Shown here: positions 36,191 through 45,037 of the stretch, piece by piece
Position numbering within the stretch: the first letter of the stretch is position 1
Layout of the letters: each line of letters opens with the position of its first letter
Assembly: GCF_003610455.1 (NCBI RefSeq)
Contig: NZ_RAQK01000001.1
Coordinates: 2,232,001-2,296,000, forward strand
Direction of reading: 5' to 3'
DNA: 64,000 bases
DNA from: Sulfitobacter guttiformis
GTDB taxonomy: Bacteria > Pseudomonadota > Alphaproteobacteria > Rhodobacterales > Rhodobacteraceae
Notes under the pieces: generated by a model
The model's database searches: none
The model's input: only the letters and a program-made list of their open reading frames with translations
What the model was told of the DNA's origin: nothing
Position numbers and translations under genes: made by a program

Positions 36191-37193
36191 ATGGGTGATT
36201 CTGAAAGAACCAACGTTATTGTTGTAGGCGCTGGCGCCAGTAAAGAGTTCGAGCTTCCGACGGGAGCCGAACTGACTTCGATTATTCAAAAAGATCTGGA
36301 CTTTGCGATAGACCGCTTTGGACACCTGTCCATAGGAAATGGAGATTGGGAGCTCAAACGTGCAATAGAAATACTTTCGAAGGAAACAAAAGTTCCGATC
36401 AACAGATATTATGGTGTTGCTCAACAGATTAGTCGCAACATGGCGTTGGCTCCTTCGATAGACAACTATTTGGACACCCATAAAGAGAACGAATATTTGG
36501 TGAAAGTGGGTAAGCTTGCGATTGCAAACGCAATAATTAAAGCTGAACGTGGAAGTACACTGACCATTGACGATAGTAATATCTATAATCGATTGGATTT
36601 CTCTAAAACAAAGAATACTTGGGCAGCAGTTTTTTTCAAGATTATTGCTGCAAAAAGAGATTATACAAGTTTTGTTTCAGCCCTCCAGAATATTACCTTC
36701 ATATCGTTCAACTACGACAGATGCATCAAGCAGTTTTTTTTGTAGTGCCGCAGCCAGCTATTTCGAGCTTAATGACCAGCAAATAGAAGATGTTTTGACT
36801 GCGATTGAAGTGGTTCACCCGTATGGTTCAGTTGGTGAACTGCATATTTCACATGGACGAGTTGGAGGTTATGCGTTTGAAAGAAATGGAGCGGGAATCT
36901 ACAGCGCATCGAATCGAATCCGGACTTTTACTGAGGGTGTTGCTGACGCCACTCTTTCAGAAAGAATAAAGGGTCCATTGAGAGATGCTGAGTTGGTAAT
37001 ATTTCTTGGGTTCTCATTTATTGACATCAACATGCAGATACTCATGCCTGAACGTGCTCGTGCAAAGAGAGTATTAGCGACCGCAATGGGTCGTTCCGAA
37101 GATACCAAGAGCGCGTTGAAGCACCAAATTGAACAGGAATTTACTAGATATAACAGAGGAGGAGAATCGGTAGAAATGTTCGAAGGAAAGTGA
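36191..37193 (+). pseudogene. SIR2-like domain protein, frameshifted at an eight-T run
   Basis: Two frames join at TTTTTTTT (36734-36741). The first (from the ATG at 36191) has NVIVVGAGASKEFELPTGAEL, a Rossmann-like NAD-binding start, and FISFNYDRCIKQFF with the N and D of the SIR2 core. The second continues with ASYFELNDQQIED, VVHPYGSVGEL (a candidate catalytic His) and VIFLGFSF. Removing one T joins them into about 333 aa. SIR2-like NADases are common antiphage effectors that deplete NAD. The gene is AT-rich compared with lepA on its left, so it was probably acquired as a single insert. The shift may be a true mutation, a sequencing error, or a site where transcriptional slippage restores the frame. 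Confidence 0.78.
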
Positions 37194-37272
37194 TTTCAAT
37201 TATTCTACGAGTTTGACCGCTATCTGGCCTGGTCTCAAGCTAACTAATGCCAATTCCCCAAGGGATTTGCCA

Positions 37273-37329
37273 GCGCCCGAACCGCCCCTACGGGGCGGGC
37301 GCTTCACACCCACCCCTCGGTTCGGGCGC
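37273..37329. repeat. Long GC-rich inverted repeat
   Basis: A perfect 12-base pair of arms (GCGCCCGAACCG at 37273-37284, complement at 37318-37329) encloses a smaller inverted repeat (CCGCCCC-TA-CGGGGCGG). The double stem resembles a REP-type element or a strong attenuator. It marks the right edge of the AT-rich SIR2 insert and lies 64 bases before the next gene. No T tract follows. Confidence 0.55.
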
Positions 37330-37392
37330 GGTGCTCTTAATTGAAGATTGCTCTAACTGGCCTATCTTTGAAACAACCCAAACAGGCCCCCC

Positions 37393-37623
37393 ATGCTCCA
37401 CTTCGCCTTCGCCATCTACTCCATCGTCTTCTCCACCCTCTCGGGTGCGCTCGCCGTGGCCGTCATCGTCATGGGCTATTTCTCGTGGACCTCCATGATC
37501 GCCTCGCTGATTGTCGGCGCCCTCATCTCCCTCCCCGCCACATACGCCGTCCTCAAACAGATGGACTGGCGCAAACCTGACGAAAAACATGCAGCCAAGA
37601 AAGATTGGTGGTACATCCGGTAA
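37393..37623 (+). CDS. Small inner-membrane protein
   Basis: 76 aa with two membrane helices, at about residues 2-27 and 30-53, and a charged tail (KQMDWRKPDEKHAAKKDWWYIR). Small genes of this type in Rhodobacteraceae are sometimes mislabelled CTP synthetase in databases; nothing in this protein resembles that enzyme. Function unknown. It is 23 bases ahead of phnA on the same strand, so the two may be one transcript. Confidence 0.68.
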   Translation: MLHFAFAIYSIVFSTLSGALAVAVIVMGYFSWTSMIASLIVGALISLPATYAVLKQMDWRKPDEKHAAKKDWWYIR

Positions 37624-37646
37624 AACTCCCCTGACTGGACGCCAAT

Positions 37647-38144
37647 ATGACCTGCCCCCTCTGCACCACGGACGCCCCGCTCATCGACACTCCCGTTACG
37701 GGCGGCCCCGATAACGCCAGCGTCCAGATTTGCACCCTCTGCGCTGATCCCCAAACTCCGCCTGACCACTTCCGCCCCATCGCCTCTACGATGTGGACCG
37801 AAGATGCAGCGCTTCAGGTCTTTGCCGCCCGCACCCTCAAACGCCTCGACACCGACTGGTCCCGCGATCTGCTCGATCAACTTTACCTCGACGAGGAAAC
37901 GCAAGCGTGGGCCGATAACGAAGCCGCGCAAACCAATCACCGCGACAGCAACGGCGTCCCGCTCGCCACAGGCGATACCGTGGTCCTGATCAAAGACCTC
38001 AACGTCAAAGGCGCAGGCTTCACCGCCAAGCGCGGCACGGCTGTGCACCGCATCACCCTCGTCCCCGACAATGACGCCCACATCGAGGGCCGTGTCGAGG
38101 GCCAGCGTATTGTGATCCTGACCGAGTTCGTCAAAAAGCGGTAA
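37647..38144 (+). CDS. phnA: PhnA/YjdM family zinc-ribbon protein
   Basis: 165 aa. The N-terminal zinc ribbon has CPLCTTDAP and ICTLC. The C-terminal PhnA domain reads DSNGVPLATGDTVVLIKDLNVKGAGFTAKRGT and ends VEGQRIVILTEFVKKR, which is the conserved signature. Despite the name, this family is not phosphonoacetate hydrolase and its role is unsettled; in Escherichia coli it is called YjdM. The middle segment is an alphaproteobacterial insertion. Cytoplasmic. Confidence 0.9.
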   Translation: MTCPLCTTDAPLIDTPVTGGPDNASVQICTLCADPQTPPDHFRPIASTMWTEDAALQVFAARTLKRLDTDWSRDLLDQLYLDEETQAWADNEAAQTNHRDSNGVPLATGDTVVLIKDLNVKGAGFTAKRGTAVHRITLVPDNDAHIEGRVEGQRIVILTEFVKKR

Positions 38145-38231
38145 ACACAAATCTGCATCAGGCGGTGTACGAGCGGTGTAGAGAGCGTGTAGAAGAGGGC
38201 ACGCGCCCCATTTGCCAATCCGGAGACCTCT

Positions 38232-39059
38232 ATGACCCCCTGCATCCTTTGCGTCGCCATCACAGGCTCTGTTCCGACAAAAGCGGCCAACCCCGCCGTG
38301 CCGATCACCATCTCCGAGCAGATCGAGAGCACCCACGCGGCCTATGAGGCAGGGGCCAGCATCTGCCACGCCCACGTGCGCAACGACGACGAAACCCCCA
38401 GCTCCGACCCTGATAAATTCGCGGCACTGCAGGAAGGGATCAAGACGCATTGTCCTGATATGATTATGCAGTTCTCGACCGGTGGCCGCTCTGGTGCGGG
38501 GCATGAGCGCGGTGGGATGCTGTCGCTGCGCCCCGACATGGCAAGCCTCTCCGTCGGCTCGAACAACTTCCCCACCCGCGTCTACGAGAACCCGCCGCAG
38601 TTGGTCGATTGGCTCGCCTCCGAGATGCAAGTATATGATGTTAAACCTGAAATTGAATGTTTTGATCTGTCTCATATCCATAAGGCAGCAGAGATGAACC
38701 GTGACGGGCGCATAAAGGGCCAGCTTTACATCCAGTTTGTCATGGGGGTTAAAAACGCGATGCCCGCCGACCGTGAGACCTTTGATTTTTATATCAAAAC
38801 CGTCCAACGCCTCGCCCCCGACGCGCTATGGTGCGCAGCGGGTGTCGGCCCTAACCAGATCATCCTCAACGATTGGGCCATTGCAGCAGGGGGTCACGCC
38901 CGCGCAGGCCTTGAGGATAATGTGCGGTGGGACAAAACCACGCTCGCCCCTTCGAACGCCGCCTTGATACAACGCGCTGCGGATCTGTGTGAGAAATACG
39001 AGCGCGCGGTTGCGACACCCGCCGAGGCCCGTCAGATGCTCGGATTGCGTCCCGTCTGA
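38232..39059 (+). CDS. Beta-keto acid cleavage enzyme (BKACE, DUF849)
   Basis: 275 aa. BKACE enzymes condense a beta-keto acid with acetyl-CoA and cleave it to acetoacetate and a new acyl-CoA; the first known member, Kce, acts on 3-keto-5-aminohexanoate in lysine fermentation. The zinc site is visible as CHAHVR near residue 45 with AITGSVPTK at the start, and the catalytic Glu/Arg region near PEIECFDLSH. VGPNQ is the final conserved loop. No pathway partners lie beside it, so the substrate cannot be told. It overlaps the convergent deacetylase-like gene by 28 bases at the 3' ends. Confidence 0.88.
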   Translation: MTPCILCVAITGSVPTKAANPAVPITISEQIESTHAAYEAGASICHAHVRNDDETPSSDPDKFAALQEGIKTHCPDMIMQFSTGGRSGAGHERGGMLSLRPDMASLSVGSNNFPTRVYENPPQLVDWLASEMQVYDVKPEIECFDLSHIHKAAEMNRDGRIKGQLYIQFVMGVKNAMPADRETFDFYIKTVQRLAPDALWCAAGVGPNQIILNDWAIAAGGHARAGLEDNVRWDKTTLAPSNAALIQRAADLCEKYERAVATPAEARQMLGLRPV

Positions 39060-39805
39060 ACAAGGGCCCCGATATCTGCGGGCACGGCACCTGCATCCAG
39101 TAGGACCCGCAGGACATCAGCGGTAAAATCCCAGACCTCGGCGCTATGAACGAGGTGATGTGTGAGCAAGCCCAATGGCTCGGTGCTGTCTGTCTGTCCC
39201 GTTCGTCGATCGCGCAGGGTGGCGGTGATTTCTGCAACGAGTACTTCAGGATCAACCAGCCCGCGATGCCCGCGCCAGAAAATGGGGTCAATATGCGTAT
39301 TGATCTGCACCAACCCTTTGACGAGCGTCACAGTCGGGCGAGGACCAAAAGTAGACAGACCACAATATTTTGCTGACACGAGCGCCGGATGAAACTCTGC
39401 CGCCATTCTGTTCCAGGGCGGGACAAACAGGGGGACCAGTCGCGCGCCAAACTCATGGTCCAACCTTTTATAGGCCAGCTTGAGTTCGGCAAAAGCACCT
39501 TCACGCTGGTGACCGAATTCTGCATTTTTGGCCCCTTCGGGTGCGTGACTAATGTGTCGCCAGCCGTGAATAACAGGGACAAGCGCAGGACGGGACGCAA
39601 AGGCTGGCGCCAACGAAGGCGCGATCCTTTCAGGTATTACAGCGACATGCACGTTAACGCCTGTGGTGGCCGCCAGATCTGACAACAGGTCGAGCGCGGC
39701 CGTCGCCGCAACCGCATCATCATCACGCCACCACAGCGGAACGGGCAGTCCTGCGCGCCGGCACAAGGCTAGTTCCGCAGTGAGGGGAGACCAGTCAATT
39801 TTCAC
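39032..39805 (-). CDS. Polysaccharide-deacetylase-like protein
   Basis: 257 aa. The NodB-like fold is suggested by WWRDDDAVA (metal aspartates) near residue 27, HGWRH near 80 (the H-x3-H metal ligands), and FVPPWNR near 128, which corresponds to the R-x-P-x-G loop in altered form. No signal peptide is present, so it would act in the cytoplasm, possibly on a lipid- or nucleotide-linked sugar. It is the last gene of the glycan operon and its start overlaps the preceding glycosyltransferase stop by four bases. Confidence 0.75.
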   Translation of the reverse strand: MKIDWSPLTAELALCRRAGLPVPLWWRDDDAVAATAALDLLSDLAATTGVNVHVAVIPERIAPSLAPAFASRPALVPVIHGWRHISHAPEGAKNAEFGHQREGAFAELKLAYKRLDHEFGARLVPLFVPPWNRMAAEFHPALVSAKYCGLSTFGPRPTVTLVKGLVQINTHIDPIFWRGHRGLVDPEVLVAEITATLRDRRTGQTDSTEPLGLLTHHLVHSAEVWDFTADVLRVLLDAGAVPADIGALVQTGRNPSI

Positions 39806-40938
39806 GTCATTTCTCTCCGTCTTGCACGTGTGATGGTAATTGTGCGCGCTGCCCCGTCGAAACGGATATCGCTAAAATTGCGGCGGGGCGCTGCCATCAC
39901 GGCAGCAAGGGAACTGCACAGCGCCTCTCCCGTGAGGTCGGCCCGAGCGAGACAGGCAATACCTTCGCGGCTGGCCAATGCGCGTGCACGCAAACCCTGC
40001 TCGACTTCGCTGCCGTCATCAAAGGGAATGAATACCGCAGGTGTACCAGCCTGCAAAATATCGAGCGCGGTATTGTATCCACACAACGAGACCGAGGCGG
40101 CAGCGTGATGCAGCATCTGGCGAAAATCGGGACGAGTCTCTTCGATAATAACGTTATCGGGAGCTGTGCGCCTTAGATCCCGCATACGTTCTTGCGCGGT
40201 CGTGCCGCCGACGAGCAGGCGCATCGGGTTAGGCATCAACTGCGCAGCAGCAAGGGCCGCTGCATAAACCGGACCACCTACACTCCCGCCGCCGGCACTC
40301 ACGATAATCTCACCTCTTCCTGCGTGGTTCGGGTGCGGCACTGCGACGGGAGGGGCAACAAAGCCGGTATAATGCAGCATGGGGCGCAGCACGTCAGAGA
40401 CCGGCCAGCTCAGACCGAGCGGCATTACAGCCTCGTCGGAATGGACCAGCACCATGTCATAATTCGCGCGGACCATTTCATCGGCAAATATCGCCTTCTT
40501 GGGCTTGGACGGTGGTGCGAGGATATCGCGGATTGAAGCGCAGATCAGGGGGCGTCGCTGCATGGCTTTTGCCGCTTCCAGCAGAGCTGCAAATTCGACG
40601 CGCAGGATTCGGCGGCCAAATGGGAACAACTCGGTGATGAGAATGTCAGGCGCGAAATTATGGAGTGCTTCAAGAAGTTGAACGTGACGCGCTGTCATAT
40701 GTTCTGCGGTCGCCTCCGCGCCGGTTTCGGTCAGCAGTCGCGAGAAATCAATGCCGTCGGATCGGACAGCCGGTAACTGGATTATGTTATCCTGCGGGCG
40801 CAGGAGCAGCGGCGCAGCAGTCCCGCCTGACACAACACAGGTCTCGTCGCCGGCAGCAGTAAAAGCACGCGAAAGGGTCAATGCACGCGCCAGATGCCCT
40901 GTGCCCAAAAGGTGGGTAACGACGATCATGACCTTCAT
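39802..40938 (-). CDS. Glycosyltransferase, GT28/MurG-like fold
   Basis: 378 aa, GT-B fold. The N-terminal MIVVTHLLGTGHLARALTLSRAF has the glycine/histidine loop found in MurG-like enzymes. The C-terminal domain has IIVSAGGGSVGG and the acceptor/donor region VSLCGYNTALDILQAGTPAVFIPF, equivalent to the nucleotide-sugar loop. The related gene at 43802-45010 in the same operon has the same layout (GLGHLRR, GYNTFCEVL), so the two are paralogues. It overlaps its neighbours by four bases on each side. Donor and acceptor are unknown. Confidence 0.82.
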   Translation of the reverse strand: MKVMIVVTHLLGTGHLARALTLSRAFTAAGDETCVVSGGTAAPLLLRPQDNIIQLPAVRSDGIDFSRLLTETGAEATAEHMTARHVQLLEALHNFAPDILITELFPFGRRILRVEFAALLEAAKAMQRRPLICASIRDILAPPSKPKKAIFADEMVRANYDMVLVHSDEAVMPLGLSWPVSDVLRPMLHYTGFVAPPVAVPHPNHAGRGEIIVSAGGGSVGGPVYAAALAAAQLMPNPMRLLVGGTTAQERMRDLRRTAPDNVIIEETRPDFRQMLHHAAASVSLCGYNTALDILQAGTPAVFIPFDDGSEVEQGLRARALASREGIACLARADLTGEALCSSLAAVMAAPRRNFSDIRFDGAARTITITRARRREMT

Positions 40939-41519
40939 GGCAACACGGGCTCCAGCCGGATCTGATCGGGCAGCAGCCGCCAGTCATGCCCGTCAATTTC
41001 GATGATGAAAAGGCGATTGCGTTTTACTGTGAATGGGGCAGGACCATCGAAGTTCCATCCCGTGGCATGTGCCATCAGCACCCGCATAACCCCGATGTGG
41101 CAGACGGCCACGACATCGTGCTTCAACGCCTGTGCCCACGGAAGCAGCCGCGCGCGCAATGCAGCTGGCGCCTCACCATTTGGCGGAGCATATTCCCAGC
41201 CCCAATGCTCGATATCGCGGTGATCGCAGGTATGATCATCGCGCAAATCCTGTGCCAATCGCCCCTCCCAATCGCCCCAGTTCATTTCGATTAGTGCGTC
41301 ATCCTTGCGTGGGTTGCGGCCACTGACCAGTGCTGCAGTATGGCTGGCACGCTCCAGCGGGCTTGACCATAGTTCGGCGTGATCCCAAGGGGCCGGCAGG
41401 CGCTGTGCGCCAAGCTCGACAACGGCGGCGGCGTCCAGCGGTATGTCGCTGCGCCCCTGTACGCGACCGGCACGGTTCCACGATGTATGTCCGTGGCGCA
41501 GAAGGGCAAGGCGGATCAT
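40935..41519 (-). CDS. Histidine phosphatase family protein
   Basis: 194 aa. LALLRHGHTSWN carries the RHG motif with the phospho-accepting His9. LWSSPLERASHTAAL provides the second arginine, and VCHIGVMRVLM the second catalytic histidine. The family includes phosphoglycerate mutases and alpha-ribazole and sugar phosphatases. Embedded with four-base overlaps in a glycosyltransferase operon, it probably dephosphorylates a sugar phosphate or a lipid-linked intermediate of that pathway; this is inference. Confidence 0.88.
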   Translation of the reverse strand: MIRLALLRHGHTSWNRAGRVQGRSDIPLDAAAVVELGAQRLPAPWDHAELWSSPLERASHTAALVSGRNPRKDDALIEMNWGDWEGRLAQDLRDDHTCDHRDIEHWGWEYAPPNGEAPAALRARLLPWAQALKHDVVAVCHIGVMRVLMAHATGWNFDGPAPFTVKRNRLFIIEIDGHDWRLLPDQIRLEPVLP

Positions 41520-42562
41520 GCGGCACCGACCAGTGCCAAGCCTGCGCGCAGAGTATCTGCCGCAGCTGGAAGGAGATGATGCGCAGTAATATGCGTGCGG
41601 ATCCTCTGACGGGATGGCGGCTTTGTCCGCGCAAGCTCAGCAAGCCCTGCAGCCCCGCTTTCAACGCTTGGATAGGCTTGCGGGAAAAGTACATCACGCA
41701 CGCCATCGCGGTCTTGGGCAATGACCGGAAGGCCATGCGCCTGCGCTTCAAGGTAGGTAATGCCGAATGCTTCGTCCACACCGGGCCAGATGAGCGCCCC
41801 CGCGCGGCGGTAGGCTTCGTCGAGTGCGGCGGCCTCCAATTCACCGAGGAACCTGACACGGTCTCCGAAAGGCGCCATTGCTGCGATTACCTGAGGGCGG
41901 GCCGGGCCATCCCCCGCAATTTCGAGCTTTGTTGTGTCGGGCAACAGGGCAAGCGTTTCGGCAATGAGTAGGTAGGAAGGCAGCTTGGCTGCGGCACGCA
42001 TCATTCCCACAGCCAGCAAATGGGTGCCTGTGGACCTCGCGGGCAATTCCATGCGCGGCAAAAAAGGATGCAGGTGCACCAATTGCTGCTCCGCGGGAGC
42101 ATATGCGGACAGGGCTTCAAGGTCACGCTGAGTGACATAGAATATGAGGTCCGCTGCGTCACACGCAGCCTCTGCCGCCTGCGCGAACCTGTCCCAAGGT
42201 CCCCCCAGCCGCTTGCGTGCGCGCGTTGCCTCGATCAGCAGGTACGGGATTCCAAGCGTGCGGGCGACCGAAGGTCCAATCAGGTCGGGCGCTTTGTAAT
42301 AGCTGTGATAGGTGACCCATGCCTGCCATTTCGCGGCGCGGCCCTGTGTCACAATGGTGGGGATTAGAGCATTTGCCTCTTCGACCAGACGCATCTGTCT
42401 CGCATCGTCCCCAACGCCGTCACGGCTGCGTAGGGTCGCTGCCAGATCCACCTCCGCCCCCAGATGCCCGAGGGCAGCTATCAACGCCCGCGCCATCGCA
42501 CGATCTCCTGATGGCACAGGGTCATGCGGCGGTTTCAAGGGCGCGTAAAAGGCCAGCCGCAT
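41516..42562 (-). CDS. Glycosyltransferase, GT4-like
   Basis: 348 aa, GT-B fold. LAFYAPLKPPHDPVPSGDRAMARAL matches the N-terminal donor-independent loop of family 4 enzymes. LEIAGDGPARPQV followed by VRFLGEL and the motif ALIWPGVDEAFGITYLEAQAHGLPVIA gives the E-x7-E nucleotide-sugar signature (first Glu in DEAFG, second in LEAQA). Its ATG overlaps the stop of the upstream glycosyltransferase gene by one base (TGATG). Retaining transferase of unknown sugar, cytoplasmic face of the inner membrane. Confidence 0.88.
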   Translation of the reverse strand: MRLAFYAPLKPPHDPVPSGDRAMARALIAALGHLGAEVDLAATLRSRDGVGDDARQMRLVEEANALIPTIVTQGRAAKWQAWVTYHSYYKAPDLIGPSVARTLGIPYLLIEATRARKRLGGPWDRFAQAAEAACDAADLIFYVTQRDLEALSAYAPAEQQLVHLHPFLPRMELPARSTGTHLLAVGMMRAAAKLPSYLLIAETLALLPDTTKLEIAGDGPARPQVIAAMAPFGDRVRFLGELEAAALDEAYRRAGALIWPGVDEAFGITYLEAQAHGLPVIAQDRDGVRDVLFPQAYPSVESGAAGLAELARTKPPSRQRIRTHITAHHLLPAAADTLRAGLALVGAA

Positions 42563-43800
42563 CAGGCAGGTTTCAAGATGCCGCGCAGGCGTTTTGCCAG
42601 ATGTGCAATGCCGGGCGCCATGGTAAATTCAGCGTGCAGGCGACTGTGCGCTGCCTTTGCCAGACGCGGCCCCAAGGCGGGATCGCCTGCGACCTGCTGC
42701 ATCGCATCCGCAAATGCGCGGGGCGTATCTTCGGCCAGCAGGCCATGCGTACCGGTGGTGATAAATTCTGGTATGGCGGAAACGGGCGTGGACAGGATCG
42801 GCAAAAGCTGACTCGCTGCTTCCATCAGAACATTGGGCAAGCCGTCACGGTCCCCGTCTGCGGCGATTCGCGAGGGCAACACGAACAGATCCGCCTCGCG
42901 CATGGCAGCGATAACATCGGGTTGATCGCAGGCACCGCGCCATGTGATCCGGTCTGCCACGCCAGCCGCCTGCGCGCGGCCGCGCATCACACTGTCCAAC
43001 TCCCCACCGCCGATGTGGGTCCAGTGCCAAGCCAGCCAATCGGGCAGCAGCGCAAGCGCGTCGATCAGCGTATCGAAACCCTTCTTCTCGACCAACCGTC
43101 CCACAGACATCATCCGCAAGGGCGCATCAGTGCTGCGCGGGATACGCTCCGGCGCTGGCGGAAAGCGCGCTAGGTCAAGTCCGTGATAAACCAGATCAAC
43201 GCGGGTGGGTGTGTCGGCCATTGCCTGTAAATGCTCGGCCCCGAAACGCGTACAGGTTGCCCCGAACGCCGCACCGAATGTCGCTCCATCCAGCTTTTCT
43301 TTCAGCTCCCAATCGGGCGAGGTCCAGATGTCCTTTGCATGGGCAGAGAAAGACCACGGCACCCCGCGCAGAATGGCTGCATAGCGCGCCACGGAAGATG
43401 GGGTATGCAGGAAATGGGCGTAAAGTGCCTCGAGTGTGTCTCTTGCCTCATATGCCAGAACGCAGGCCTGCCCCCAACGACGGCGGCGATTGGCAGTATC
43501 ATCGCGCGCCAGATCGCGTGCGTAAATCTCGGCGGCGGCATCGAAACCAGGCAGGTCGGTAACAGCGCCCATAGCTGTATGAACGCGGCGCGGCTCTTCG
43601 TGCAGATATTCGGGGAGGTAGCGCACCCGCGCTTGCAGGCGGTCATGTAAGGGGTGGGTTTTAGTGTCGGTGGGATGGCGCAGCGACCATAAATCGAACC
43701 GCAGTCCGGCCTCCTCCAGCGCCACCAGTTCTTGGGCAATGAATGTTTCGGACAATCGTGGCCACCCTTTTACGACGATGGCAAGAGGGGGAGTGGTCAT
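42562..43800 (-). CDS. Glycosyltransferase, GT4-like
   Basis: 412 aa from the ATG at 43800, which stands eight bases after AAGGA; an ATG at 43809 would add three residues and overlap the upstream gene. KGWPRLSETFIAQEL is a typical start of colanic-acid/exopolysaccharide transferases (WcaL/AmsK type). The C-terminal MMSVGRLVEKKGFDTLIDAL and DLFVLPSRIAADGDRDGLPNVLMEAASQL give the nucleotide-sugar site with both glutamates near the expected places. Part of the overlapping glycan operon; it probably transfers one sugar in an exopolysaccharide or glycolipid. Confidence 0.88.
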   Translation of the reverse strand: MTTPPLAIVVKGWPRLSETFIAQELVALEEAGLRFDLWSLRHPTDTKTHPLHDRLQARVRYLPEYLHEEPRRVHTAMGAVTDLPGFDAAAEIYARDLARDDTANRRRRWGQACVLAYEARDTLEALYAHFLHTPSSVARYAAILRGVPWSFSAHAKDIWTSPDWELKEKLDGATFGAAFGATCTRFGAEHLQAMADTPTRVDLVYHGLDLARFPPAPERIPRSTDAPLRMMSVGRLVEKKGFDTLIDALALLPDWLAWHWTHIGGGELDSVMRGRAQAAGVADRITWRGACDQPDVIAAMREADLFVLPSRIAADGDRDGLPNVLMEAASQLLPILSTPVSAIPEFITTGTHGLLAEDTPRAFADAMQQVAGDPALGPRLAKAAHSRLHAEFTMAPGIAHLAKRLRGILKPA

Positions 43801-43801
43801 A

Positions 43802-45010
43802 TCATTCATCCTTTTGCGCCATGAGAGCGCGGCCCCGTGCCACCACAACATCCAGACCGTCAAGCAGGCCATCGGCGCCTGCGGCCGACGGTTTTTGTTG
43901 GGTTGGTAGATCGCGGATTGCTTTTATCATCGCGGCCACGGTCATTCCATCGCGGCCATCATCAAGCATTCGCACAAGGCCCAGCTCTTCGGCGCGGCTG
44001 GCGCGTATCCATTGCTCCAGACGGGGCACGGTGCGCGGCACGATTACGGCGCGTTGGTCAAAGCTCAGAACTTCGCAGAAAGTGTTATAGCCACCCATAC
44101 ATACAACGCCCTGCGCCTGTGCGAACAGCGCCTCGATCCGGCTGTCAAATCCTGTCGCCGTGACACGCCCGCCTAATGCGGCCACCCGCGCGTCCATCGC
44201 ATCGCGAACGTCCCCCGACAAAAACGGACCGTAAACCAACATCGCATGCGGTCCCAGATCGGGGTCGGCCTCATAGGCATCCAATACCAGTGACACCATC
44301 GCAGCTCCGTCACCGCCACCGCCCGGCGTAATCAGGATATAAGGCTCATTGGGTACGTCCGAGCTGTCGGTCAGGGTGCGGCGCAGATAACCGGTGTAAT
44401 GCATGCGGGCCCGGGTGGCGTCGCTAAATGGCAGGCCCTTTGTCGGGTCATAAATATCCTCGACGCCGTAAACCCAGAATTCGTCATAATAGGCCTCGGC
44501 GGCTTTTACGGCCCCTTTGCGCTCCCATTCGGTTGCAAGGACTTCGGGTTCGTCCAGAACATCGCGCAGGCCCAGCACGACGCGGCATTCGCCCTTTGAC
44601 TGGAGCCATTCCAGCGTCGGCAGCAGCTCCCCGCGAAAGCCTGTAGGCTCCTTGTCGACGATTAGCAGGTCGGGGCGGTATTGCTCGACCGCCGACTGGA
44701 TCAGGCCGGCACGCAGATTGGTTGTCGCATCAATGTTGAGCCCAAGCGTCGAGCTGACATAGGAACCATCGGGCAGTTTCGTTACACCTGGTAGGCGAAT
44801 ATGATCAACACGTTCGGGAAACGTAAACCGCCCTGCCACCGGAGAGCCGGTGAGAATGATCGCAGAAGCGTCTGGGTCGCCGGCCGTGAGGGCGGTGGCC
44901 AACGCGCGGCTGCGGCGCAAATGGCCCAACCCGAAGGTATCGTGACTATAGAGCATGACACGGCGCGAAGGGGCGCGGGCGTTAAGTTTGGCAATGGCCT
45001 CTTGCGACAT
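43802..45010 (-). CDS. Glycosyltransferase, GT28/MurG-like fold
   Basis: 402 aa. VMLYSHDTFGLGHLRRSRALA is the N-terminal glycine-rich loop, and YILITPGGGGDGAAM opens the C-terminal domain. VVCMGGYNTFCEVLSFDQRAVIVPR is the donor loop shared with the paralogue at 39802. Such soluble GT28-like proteins with the G-L-G-H-L-R-R motif often sit with GT4 genes. It is second in the operon, 27 bases after the sugar dehydrogenase. The sugar transferred may be the uronic acid made by that dehydrogenase. Confidence 0.82.
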   Translation of the reverse strand: MSQEAIAKLNARAPSRRVMLYSHDTFGLGHLRRSRALATALTAGDPDASAIILTGSPVAGRFTFPERVDHIRLPGVTKLPDGSYVSSTLGLNIDATTNLRAGLIQSAVEQYRPDLLIVDKEPTGFRGELLPTLEWLQSKGECRVVLGLRDVLDEPEVLATEWERKGAVKAAEAYYDEFWVYGVEDIYDPTKGLPFSDATRARMHYTGYLRRTLTDSSDVPNEPYILITPGGGGDGAAMVSLVLDAYEADPDLGPHAMLVYGPFLSGDVRDAMDARVAALGGRVTATGFDSRIEALFAQAQGVVCMGGYNTFCEVLSFDQRAVIVPRTVPRLEQWIRASRAEELGLVRMLDDGRDGMTVAAMIKAIRDLPTQQKPSAAGADGLLDGLDVVVARGRALMAQKDE

Positions 45011-45037
45011 AGATATTCTTTCCGATCGTCAGCAGGC

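Noticed and set aside
37476-38807. Long minus-strand open frame (443 codons)
   Set aside because: Antisense to three well-supported plus-strand genes (small membrane protein, phnA, BKACE).
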